Shown piece by piece: positions 41,001-49,674 of a stretch of DNA of 64,000 nucleotides (positions are counted from its first letter, which is position 1; each line of letters starts with the position of its first letter). The notes below the pieces were generated by a model. It had not been told where the DNA came from and made no database searches. It saw only the letters and a list, made by a program, of their open reading frames with translations. The stretch covers positions 258,979-322,978 of the forward strand of contig CH003176.1 of the NCBI GenBank assembly GCA_000149265.1, given 5' to 3'. The position numbers and the translations under genes are program-made. The stretch comes from Ciona savignyi. Lineage: Eukaryota; Chordata; Ascidiacea; Phlebobranchia; Cionidae.

Positions 41001-42116
41001 CCCTTCGATTTTGCCGAGACAGAAGAAAATAACTCCATTTTACAAGTTGGAAGGAATATTACCAAGATAAAGGAACTGACGCGACAATTTTTTTTAGATC
41101 AACCCAAGAATGAATCTTTTTTTCTGTACATCGGATTCCACGACCCACATAGATGTGGCCACACTCACCCACAATATGGGGAATTTTGTGAAAAATTCGG
41201 AAACCGCGATTCAGGGATGGGTGATATCCCCGATTGGAAACCAGACATCTATGACCCAAATTATGTTATAGTTCCACCGTTCGTACAAGACACACCTGCC
41301 TCCAGGAAAGATATTTCTGCTCAATATACCACAATATCTCGGTTAGACCAAGGTGTTGGTTTGGTTATAAACGAATTAAAGAAAGCAGGTTTCCTTGATT
41401 CTACTCTTATTTTGTTTACATCGGACAATGGTATACCTTTTCCAAATGGGCGGACTAATTTATATGGCTCTGGAACAGCGGAACCTTTTTTTCTATCTAA
41501 TCCTATACAAGAACACAAATTTGGCGAGGTCAACCAAGAATATGTTTCTTTACTTGACATTACCCCAACCGTTTTGGATTGGTTTCGCATTTCTTATCCT
41601 GAATTTAAATTATTTGGCCGTGAAGTTCAGCTCACAGGAAAATCACTTTTGCGGGAAAATACGAAGAGTAATGTGGTTTTCGGCAGTCAAAGTCTGCATG
41701 AAATAACAATGTATTATCCAATGCGATCTGTGCTTCAAAATAATCTACGACTTATTGAAAACCTCAACTATTTGATGCCGTTTTCAATAGATCAAGACTT
41801 TTACTTGTCGTTATCGTTTCAGGACATTTTAAATCGCACTCAAACAGGTACTGACTTACCCTGGATCAAAACACTTAAACAATATTACTACAGGCCAAGG
41901 TTGGAGTTGTTTAACTTAACAGCGGACCCACAAGAAACAAACAATTTGGCTTATGCACCAGAATATACAAACACTGTCAGCACATTGAGAGGCTTGTTAA
42001 TGCAATGGCAAAATGTAACATGGGACCCTTGGAGGTGCTCACCAGGAGGGGTGTTACAGGATTCCGGAGCTTATAAGTTCAATCCAACTTGTATGAGTCT
42101 GCTGAATGGACTTTAA
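38065..42116 (+). CDS. SGSH: N-sulfoglucosamine sulfohydrolase (heparan N-sulfatase, sulfamidase)
   Basis: Two exons, 38065-38329 and 40864-42116, with phase-1 junction inside QHQNG|MYGLH; 505 codons against 502 in human. The family enzyme removes N-linked sulphate from glucosamine ends of heparan sulphate in the lysosome. Seen: an N-terminal hydrophobic signal ([14 protein letters not shown]), the metal-binding ADD, the sulphatase signature CSPSR with the formylglycine cysteine at residue 72, [34 protein letters not shown] and DQDFY. The open frame also runs upstream to an ATG at 37990, but 38065 places the signal peptide at the terminus and lies 22 bases after a good acceptor (AG at 38041-38042). 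The single 2.5 kb intron holds a LINE derivative and SINEs. Near-complete agreement with vertebrate SGSH makes the call secure. Confidence 0.96.
39131..39334 (-). pseudogene. LINE PHD-type zinc finger fragment
   Basis: A 67-codon frame beginning 43 bases after the ORF1 stop. The spaced cysteines and histidine ([34 protein letters not shown]) match PHD fingers found at the start of proteins of CR1-like LINEs. The frame ends soon after the last cysteine pair, where an endonuclease-RT protein would be expected to continue, so the deletion junction probably lies near 39150. One cysteine of the usual first CxxC pair appears replaced by serine (CRIS). Confidence 0.6.
39378..40196 (-). CDS. LINE ORF1 protein, coiled coil plus RRM-like region, intact
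   Basis: 272 uninterrupted codons from ATG to stop. Residues about 20-110 are heptad-like and charged (coiled coil). The core then follows: [53 protein letters not shown] and IYINESLTK. This is the layout of LINE ORF1 nucleic-acid chaperones, in which a coiled coil trimerises the protein and an RRM-like fold plus C-terminal domain bind RNA. The intact frame suggests a young insertion or a product still used by the element family in trans. It is antisense to the host SGSH gene. Confidence 0.8.
   Translation of the reverse strand: MHKNTGAKLGKEKTDKPNELSFFAELVQKLDDLKLGQQSSEAKFLTVINELQEIKAGQNFLTARLEEIKIEISEHDKHLKKLKNENGILKERIKELENKSVENSNTIDALEQYGRRECLEFHGISSHADESTDDLVVATVRKLGLPINKNDISVSHRLAKPSHDRPRPPIIAKFLSRKIRDNIYGSRSKLRQVNENLPTGQARIYINESLTKSNKDRFIKCRTYCKANKIRYIWTRNGTTFIKENDGSSTFSIKNDNDLQHLLKQLPLLKTT
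40368..40660 (+). repeat. tRNA-derived SINE with (TATCC)n tail, full length
   Basis: The head ACCGGTTAGTCTGGCGGTTA resembles box A, and GGTTGCAGATGCGAAACTGG resembles box B of a tRNA gene. A body of ~200 bp (GGGCGCGAGGTGATCTGAC, CCATTCACTGGGATAAAC) and a TATCC tail follow. It is the best-preserved plus-strand copy. A truncated copy (40317-40367) abuts its 5' side. It lies in the SGSH intron. Confidence 0.8.
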
Positions 42117-42783
42117 TTTATATGTTTTTTATATTATTACGATTGACTTTTACAGCCTCATAAATTGTTTTTAATGGATCGTAAAGGATCACATTTTTTA
42201 AATTCTAAAAAGTATTATTCATATATGCTTTTAGGCTTTTTTTTAATTAAAAGGTCTACAGTGCAATAATATGTCTATATTGTACTATCGTTGTTCATAA
42301 TATACATTTTGGTGGGTGCTAAAAACGATTTATATATTTAAATTGAAATTTTGTCATGATAATAGTTATCATACGAATTTAAAAAGCGATTATAGTTTGT
42401 TTTTCAGTCAGTTCAACTTTCTTCCAACAGAAAACTTTGATGTGTATGTTCTGAAAATCTTTGATATATCCATTCATAAATTGTTTTAAAATCTATAACC
42501 TCTACTCTGGTGGTTTATTTTAAAGTATCTCTGATTGTTGGTATTAATAAATATTTGGGTTATATTGTACGCAATAGGTTATTTCTTGGCTAAAAGTAGT
42601 TACTGCAAGACAAGGTTGCCATATAAACCCCACTACCTTTAACTTTACACCAATAATCTATCTTGTGTTTGGCTGCCCGTTTACATTTTTTTTATTCTAG
42701 TTCATATTCTCTTCTACTATTTTACTGTCGCATTCATTCACAGTCTAATTTTATATAATACTCTATCAACAGAAATACCGGCT
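42117..42783. other. SGSH-ZDHHC16 intergenic region
   Basis: 667 bp, AT-rich, no repeat or gene seen. It ends with an acceptor-like CTATCAACAG (AG at 42771-42772) ahead of the ZDHHC16 start. Confidence 0.6.
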
Positions 42784-42813
42784 ATGGATATGAATCTGCT
42801 TCTGGAGCTATGA
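42784..42813 (+). promoter_or_regulatory. Upstream ORF overlapping the ZDHHC16 start (ATGA)
   Basis: ATG at 42784 opens nine codons (MDMNLLLEL) whose TGA at 42811-42813 overlaps the main ATG at 42810. This layout permits termination-reinitiation; use in vivo is not known. Confidence 0.4.
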
Positions 42814-45800
42814 CTAAATTAGGTTCAAATGATCTTGTGATTCTAGTTTTAAAAATGCGAACCATTTGGTTCAGGTGCTCAATATCTTGTGCCAAGATCA
42901 AACAGTGGTTTCAATACATGAGATTATGTTATAAATCGCTGACGTACAATAGTTTCGACTCCACTGTTGAGTCTGCATTCGAGCCAATCTTTTGCATCGT
43001 GGATTTCTCTGTTCGCTGGTTCGGCGTGGTAAGTCGGATTAATAGTCTTAAAACTGACCGATTATCCTGCTGGTTTAGTTGTCCGTCCAATTAGCATTAT
43101 GATGCTTGTGTTGCCTTTTAGTCAAGAGTTCGTAAGTGGTTGCTAGCTAGTCGGTTGTGTCCTATGCAAGACACTTTGCTGACATTGCCTAAACCCAGTG
43201 TAAGGCTGGGTTCTGTGTTCTGTCAAATAGAAAGATCGTCTGAATCACATCAAACACTGTAATAGCTTCGGTAACCCAACGATGGGCATCATGTGATCTG
43301 CGATTGACCATGTCATAACGCCCCCTGTGTTTGCCCATTCACGGGGATAAACATAAATTTTCTAATTTTTTCCACTGTTGGTTGTTTAGTTGGTGCTTTC
43401 TTATATTCATAGATCCAATGATTGTTTAAGTTGGTTGGTTATTCCCTAGTTAGGTTTATTTTTTGCTCTCTCGAAACAGTAAAGCTGATTAGCATAAACA
43501 AATAATTAAAAAGACAAATTTCCAAATTACACCGATAAATACACTTAGTATAACTGTATAAAAATGACCATTAATTCTAAAATTAAAAAAACAGTAATTG
43601 CAGAAAAGTTTCAAAGTTATTTAATCAATACAAACGAAAATTAGAACTGCTGTTATATTTGTGTGCATAAGAAAACTAATAGTTAAAAGCTTAAAGCATT
43701 TTCTAATATACATCCATTTACAAATTTTTGTAACACTGTTTTATGACTATGAACATTTTGTTTCTTATTTCCAGGCTTTCGTGACAACTGTTCTTTGCTT
43801 GATCACATCAGTAGTTGTGATATTTTATCTTCATGTATTGCCATATGTGCATCGGACTCACAGTACCGTATACTCGCATCTTCATGTACTATACGGACAT
43901 TATCTGCTCATGATGATCCTCTTCCATTACTACAAAGCAGTGAGAACGGATCCTGGAAAGCCTCCTTTGGTATTGTACAATTTCCTCCCATTATTTTATA
44001 CTTTAGATTTTTTTAATCGGCTCATTTTCTATCCCGTGATGGGCTTCACCAAGTCCTTTTTTCACATATGAAATGGCATATGAGTCGGTTGCATTAACCA
44101 TGATGTCCACATGACTGTTCATATGCTTTAGAAACTAAGATGAGCAGTACAATTTAAAGAACCTAGTAAATGTAAATATTAAAATAGAGGGACTGAAAAA
44201 TGATGTTCTTTTTAATTAACTAAGCTATAAATTGCCGTTTAGTAATAGAGTAAGAAGGAAGATAATCGTTTTAAAACTCTTAAGTAATATTCAGCTACAT
44301 AGAACAATAGAATTATATTCCCAATATAAGGTTAACTGCCATATTTGTTACATCCCATGTAGTATGATAATAATGTCACCACAGTAGGATATAAATTCGA
44401 AAAAAACAGCAATTGTTTGATTTGTTTGATTATTATAATTTGAGAATCTTGTTGGCAGCAACCCCCTGGGGTACCGTTGACTTCGCTATGTAAGCGCTGC
44501 ATCTTACCCAAACCCCCACGGACACACCATTGCTCTGTTTGTAAAAACTGTCGTTTAAAAATGGACCACCATTGTCGTAAGTTCTTATGAATTAAAATGT
44601 TTGAAGTTTTGTCATTATTTTTGTTGGCAGTTTGTTATTATTCATCAGTTCATATTGCTTGTGTATATTATCCATTTATTCTATTCCTCTCCCTGGTATA
44701 TCCAACTGATTAGCTTGATGGGTTGTGTGTCGCCTTTTAGTCGAAAGGCTGGAGTTTCGAAACTGTTCACTAGCTAGTCGGTTGTGTCTTTGGGCAAGAC
44801 ACTTAACGGACATTGCCTTAACGCAGAAGATAAATAGGTTCTACCTAATTGTAGTAACATGGCTATCATATATAGCACACTGCAATAGCTCCGGTAACCC
44901 GACGGTGGGTGCAAGGTGATCTGACGATTGCCTGTGTGTTAACCCCCTTGGTTTTCCCATTCATTGGGATAAACATAAATAGCCTATCCTATCCTAATTT
45001 ATTTTTGTTATTTTGTATATGTATGCAGCTTGGATAAACAACTGTGTCGGTCACTTCAATCATCGTTATTTTATGTCCTTCTGCATGTTCATGGTGATGG
45101 GCACCATTTATGTCTCACTCAGTTCTTGGGTTTTATTCAACGATTGTTTTAACCTCGGAGAGAAAGTTGCCCGTATGTACAGTATGATTGGATGGCAGGA
45201 CAATGCAGGTAATTGTGTTGGTTCCCATGTATATTTTCCTAATGCTGCATAAAATGAAGCTGAAAATTGTACTTCAGTTTGTAAGTTGTTTAGGAAGTCA
45301 CTTACTACGTAGCGTATCCCAGAAATCCACTTTTTGACATTGGTCCAACCCTGTCTAAGGTGTTCTCTGTTTCATTAGGTTACCTCTGTAAGTAACATGT
45401 TTGCCCATCATCCAAATGGTGGTGGGTTAAAAACCAGTCGCATTTAGCAGAATCACCTTTAAACCCAGTGACAGTCAGTTGTATTCATCACACTGCAAAT
45501 GTAAACTGATTGGGCACAACGTAGTCTGATGATTATCTGTGACCTGTGTTATAATAAAATCCCAGAGGAAAAACAGGACGCTATGCTTTGAAAGAATATT
45601 ATTGGTAACACATTCCATAACTGATATGTAGACATGAAGTATATAGGATAGAATAGAATATTCATGTTTATCCCTGTGAATGGGAAAACCAAGGGGGTTA
45701 ACACACAGGCAATCGTCAGATCACCTCGCGCCCAACATCGGGTTGCCGGAGCTATTGCAGTGTGGTGTGTATGATTCACACATTACATTAATTTAGTAGA

Positions 45801-48214
45801 ACCTATTAATCCGCTGGATTCAAGCAATGTCCGATTAAGTGCCTTGCCCAAGGACACAACCGACTAGCTAGCGACAAGTTTCGAAATTGCAACCTTTAGT
45901 TGTGAAGTATATAATGATAACAGCTGGTCCTCGGCTGGTTACCACCAACCCAATCTTTCTCCATGTACCTGACACTGGCAATGTAATCTCAGCCAGTTCG
46001 TCCAATCAGTAATGCAATCTGCACTCAGCCAAAAATGGGATTAAAACAGATGCTGACCAGACAGCTAGTAATGTGTCGATTGCCAGCAAGTTTTCCCACT
46101 GACATAAAACATGTATTTCCCCCATTATCCTAGTTATTACACCTACATTATAACGCTTATTTTTAAAAACAGATGAAGAAACAAAAATCCGCCACCCATC
46201 CCCTCCGAACACTTGCACCGGGAAAGATCGCAGTTATAATTCCTCTGTTGTTTATTTATGGATCCTATGCAGGTAATTATTTTGATTATATTTAAAAATA
46301 TCTTAAAATGTTTATTTATGGATTTTATGCAGGTTTTTATTTTGATTATGTTTAAAATTGTCTTTAAATGTTTATTTATGGATTCTATGCAGGTTATTAT
46401 TTTGATTATGTTTAAAAAGATCTTATGTTTATTTATGAATCCTATGTGGGTTAATATTTTGATTATTTTTCATACTGTAGTAAAGTAGTTGCCATCTTGT
46501 TTCCACACGAATGGGCTATGACAGCGGTTCCCAAACTGGGCGCCGCGGCGCCCTGGGGAGCCGCGAGACTTTGCCAGGGGCGCTGCGAAAGCATGCGGAA
46601 GTTGCTGCATTTATTGTTTTTTTTTACAAAAAAACAGTACATGTGTGCTACACCAGTAAAACGTTCATTGGAAATGTTTGAGCCTGGTGTGCAACCCCAT
46701 ATACTGGTATACAGCATTTGTTTTACTTGTAAAATCCATTGTTCGGTGTTATCTGCCACTATTTGCTCACTAACATGGCATTGTTTTCGAATAATGGTTT
46801 GTCATACAACTGCTTTGCATTAATTGACTGTTTGTCACTTTAGTAGTTTAGTGAATAGTTTTAAAGAGTTTGAATGGTTATCCAAATGCATGCTATAGTC
46901 TGGATATACAATATACAATACATGCAGTTTTAAAATTTTGGCTTTATAAGGGAGCCGCAAGGTTTAATAAGTTTACAAAAGGCGCCGCCAACAAAAAAAG
47001 TTTGGGAACCGCTGGGCTATGAAGTATGAATCTTAGTTTTTTTGTTAATTTGGGAACATTGGTAGTGGTGGTGACTAACAAGTGGTTTATGCCTAATGCC
47101 ATTAATTACCCTGATTACACTTATTGGCCCAGCCGTATTTCTAAAGCCGTTTCTGCCATTGCATGGGTCACATTAAAATACAGAGAGTTAAGTGTAATAA
47201 ATTTAGTTTAAACATTTTTCAGTTTTTTTTTATGTTAGGTTTGGTGACCACTCTGGCTTTGCCCACACTAAATAACTGATAAGATTAAAGACATGTTTTA
47301 ACAACTGTCATTTTGCAGCCTTTTTCTTGTTTCCATTTTTTATAAAATGATCTGTTACATGTTTTCATAGTGTACAAAAATCTAACCTAAACTGGACCAA
47401 GAAAACAATCTTTTCATCAAAGGTTTTTAAATACTATGTAAGATGTACATAAAAAAATACCTACAACAGTATTTTTCTATAGTGCTGTCACTGTGGCCCT
47501 GGGTTTGCTAACTCTATGGCACATGCTCCTAATATGTCGGGGGGAAACCAGTATTGAAAAACTCATCAATGAAAAGGATACAATAAGGTTACGGAAAAGA
47601 AATGTCAAATTTGTGAACCCGTATCATTTTGGAATTGTCGAAAACTGGAAGATGCTTCTAGGTTTTTCGAATTGGAAGTAAGTGGTTTTAAAGTTTGGTT
47701 TAGACTACTGATTAGCTTGGTGGGTTAGTGCGTTGATTTTTAGTTGAAAGGTTGCCGGTTTGAAACTGGTCGTTAGCTAGCTGATTGGTTGGGTCCTTGG
47801 GCAAGGCACTTAACGAACATTGCCTGAAATAAGCGGATTAATGGGTTCTAATAAATTAAGGGAACATGTGGATTATACACAACTGTATAATTGATATAAG
47901 TTATTTTTCAATGGCGTTGCCTGCATACCGTATAATATGAGTTGCATTAAACTTTGTGCAAAATAACAGTAATGTTAAATATAGGTAATAGTAATACTTG
48001 ACGTTAAAAGATTTGCTCTATATACGGTGTTACTGGCTTGTAAATAAGTCACCTGCCTGGACAACATCTATCCTGAATGTTTATATGAAGTATCAATAGA
48101 AACTTATTCTTTTTTAGGTCTTTCTTGCGGAAAGTTGTACTGCCCTCCACTCACTTACCAGATGGGGACGGGATTGTTTGGAAATCGAATTATAAAACCT
48201 CATTTATAGCATGA
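42810..48214 (+). CDS. ZDHHC16: DHHC palmitoyltransferase, ZDHHC16 (Aph2) homologue
   Basis: Seven exons: 42810-43028, 43775-43969, 44459-44576, 45029-45208, 46173-46272, 47483-47677, 48118-48214; phases agree and give 367 residues (human 377). It should S-palmitoylate proteins at the ER/Golgi membrane. Motifs seen: [14 protein letters not shown] and RWFGV near the N terminus, TM1 and TM2 in exon 2, the cysteine-rich core [18 protein letters not shown] then KMDHHCPW across the exon 3/4 junction, [14 protein letters not shown]3, then [22 protein letters not shown] (TM4 over the exon 5/6 junction), RGETSIE, and [14 protein letters not shown] at the end. The catalytic DHHC is intact. The start is the first ATG in frame; ATG codon 16 (42855) is an alternative. 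A nine-codon upstream ORF overlaps the start. Introns contain SINEs, a hAT MITE and a tandem copy of an exon-intron border. Confidence 0.94.
43118..43372 (+). repeat. (TATCC)n-tailed SINE, 5'-degraded
   Basis: Body motifs GCTAGCTAGTCGGTTGTGTC, GGTAACCCAACGATGGGC and CATTCACGGGGATAAACAT; the head and tail are eroded. ZDHHC16 intron 1. Confidence 0.75.
44707..44998 (+). repeat. (TATCC)n-tailed SINE, full length
   Basis: tRNA-like head at 44708-44772, body, and tail CCTATCCTATCC. It ends 30 bp before ZDHHC16 exon 4. Confidence 0.8.
45641..45903 (-). repeat. (TATCC)n-tailed SINE
   Basis: Minus orientation: GGATAG tail at 45641, body, box-B-side end near 45903. The region 45400-45560 holds a much older related piece. 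ZDHHC16 intron between exons 4 and 5. Confidence 0.75.
46251..46475 (+). repeat. 60 bp tandem repeat that copies a ZDHHC16 exon-intron border
   Basis: Units 46251-46310, 46311-46370, 46371-46427 and a partial 46428-46475. The first 22 bases of unit 1 are the last codons of ZDHHC16 exon 5 and the next bases are its splice donor (CAGGTAATT at 46270). Units 2 and 3 repeat the border as ATGCAGGTTTTT and ATGCAGGTTATT; unit 4 has lost it. Confidence 0.9.
46522..47014. mobile_element. Non-autonomous hAT element (MITE) with perfect 8 bp target duplication
   Basis: Ends CAGCGGTTCCCAAACT and AGTTTGGGAACCGCTG are perfect inverted repeats starting CAG as in hAT elements, flanked by identical GGCTATGA at 46514-46521 and 47015-47022. 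Within it GC-rich GGCGCCGC motifs lie near both ends and the centre is AT-rich with no coding frame of note. It sits in the sixth intron region of ZDHHC16, between exons 5 and 6. Confidence 0.9.
47709..47890 (+). repeat. (TATCC)n-tailed SINE, 3'-truncated
   Basis: Head and first half only, 30 bp after the ZDHHC16 exon 6 donor; eroded remains of the body also occur at 48516-48650. Confidence 0.7.
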
Positions 48215-48903
48215 CATTTTTCATGTTCGTGTTCTGGTTACGATTTATTTAACTTAATTTCTAGCAGTGTTTCTGTAACACGAATCAACTTTTGAGATTA
48301 TTTATTTCGTTAAATGTTTGCAAACATATAATTAGAAAACGTGATATCTGTATGTGTTTTTGTATGTTTGCTATTATTTGCATTTTAAAATGAAATTCAT
48401 GATTTAATAATGAAAAAAATATTTATATAACATGTCTTTTTTGGAGAAATTTGTTGTTTTATCAGGCCCTATAGATAGCTTTTGAAACTTATTTAAAAGT
48501 GAATTTTTGTAAAATTCAAGGCTCTTAACGGACATTGCTTAACGTTTAATTAGTTGGGTTGAGTAATAGGTATAGTAATCTATTCTTCAAATATTTTGTA
48601 TCCCCTTGATAAATGCAAAGGGTGTCACACGGGCAATCGTCAAACCCAAAGTCTGATCAAATTAGCCTACGTTGCTCCCTTGTCAGTATCCAGGGCGAGT
48701 ACGTGTTTTCGTGGTTTATTACATTTGATTCAATGACTACTTTTGTCTTTCGTTTTACTTCTAGATATTTTATTATTAAATATTTAATTTTATCAGACAA
48801 ATAAACTAATAATTATTCATGCGTATCAGCCGCTTTAATATGAGCTTTCCTGACGCCCAAAGATACAAAGTCCGGAAATCCGAATTAGACAAATATTTAC
48901 ACC

Positions 48904-49210
48904 GGTACCTCTAAATACTACAGGAGCGCTTGGACCGCTTGGAGCGCATGGATCGCTTAAATCGCTTAAATCGCTTGGATCGCTTGGATCGCTTGGATCG
49001 CTTGGATCGCTTGGATCGCTTGGAGCGCTTGGATCGCTTACTATACTTAGTAATTACAAAAGCCATGATATTAATGTTAGGGTTAGGGTTAAAGTTAGTT
49101 CTGGGGTTGAGATTAGTGTTTGGGACATGGTTAGAATTACTTTCCATAGCAATCTAAGTGATCCAAGCGATCCAAGCGCTCCAAGCGGTCCTGTAGTATT
49201 TAGAGGCACC
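48904..49210. mobile_element. Hairpin MITE, long-stem copy (thirteen 9 bp repeats)
   Basis: Nearly identical to 37604-37822 outside the left repeat block, which here has 13 units of mostly GATCGCTTG. The 90 bp length difference equals exactly ten units. It lies between ZDHHC16 and GNPAT. Confidence 0.85.
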
Positions 49211-49272
49211 CAAAACATAGAAAATAAGATGTTCCTAAACATGAATATTCTTCTCTGAACAGCGAATGTTAT

Positions 49273-49448
49273 CTTATATAGAGTTAGGGAAAACTAAAAG
49301 GAGGAAAAGTGCATTAGAGTGGTTTTAAACAAGAGGTTGAAGTTAGGGTTAGTTCTGGGGTTGAGATTAGTGTTTTAGACAGCGTTTAGAATTCAAAGTA
49401 GTTTCTGTAATTTTAGTGTGCAGTTTCCTCCTTTTAGTGTTGCCCTAA
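49273..49448. mobile_element. MITE of the GGGCAACACTAAAA family
   Basis: Left GGGAAAACTAAAAGGAGG and right CCTCCTTTTAGTGTTGCCC are inverted repeats. The core GTTAGTTCTGGGGTTGAGA is shared with the hairpin MITE that lies 60 bp upstream. It is about 230 bp upstream of the GNPAT start. Confidence 0.7.
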
Positions 49449-49674
49449 TGGTAATAGTATGATCTACAGGTAGAGCCTGTCAGATTATCCAGCTAAGGGT
49501 AGCAAAAGCAGCAGATTGCATGCTTCTAGGTGGAGTTCTTGGGAAAGTCCCAGATGGCATCTGAACTTAGTGAATGAGTTAAACAAAAATTAATTACGCT
49601 ATTCAATAATGTGTCATCTTAAGGTACGAAAAGTTTCTATTTTATAATAAACAACTATAGGATAGTCACTTACA

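Noticed and set aside
48911-49157. Arginine/serine or aspartate/arginine-leucine repeat proteins on both strands
   Set aside because: Products of reading the 9 bp MITE stem repeat; no gene.
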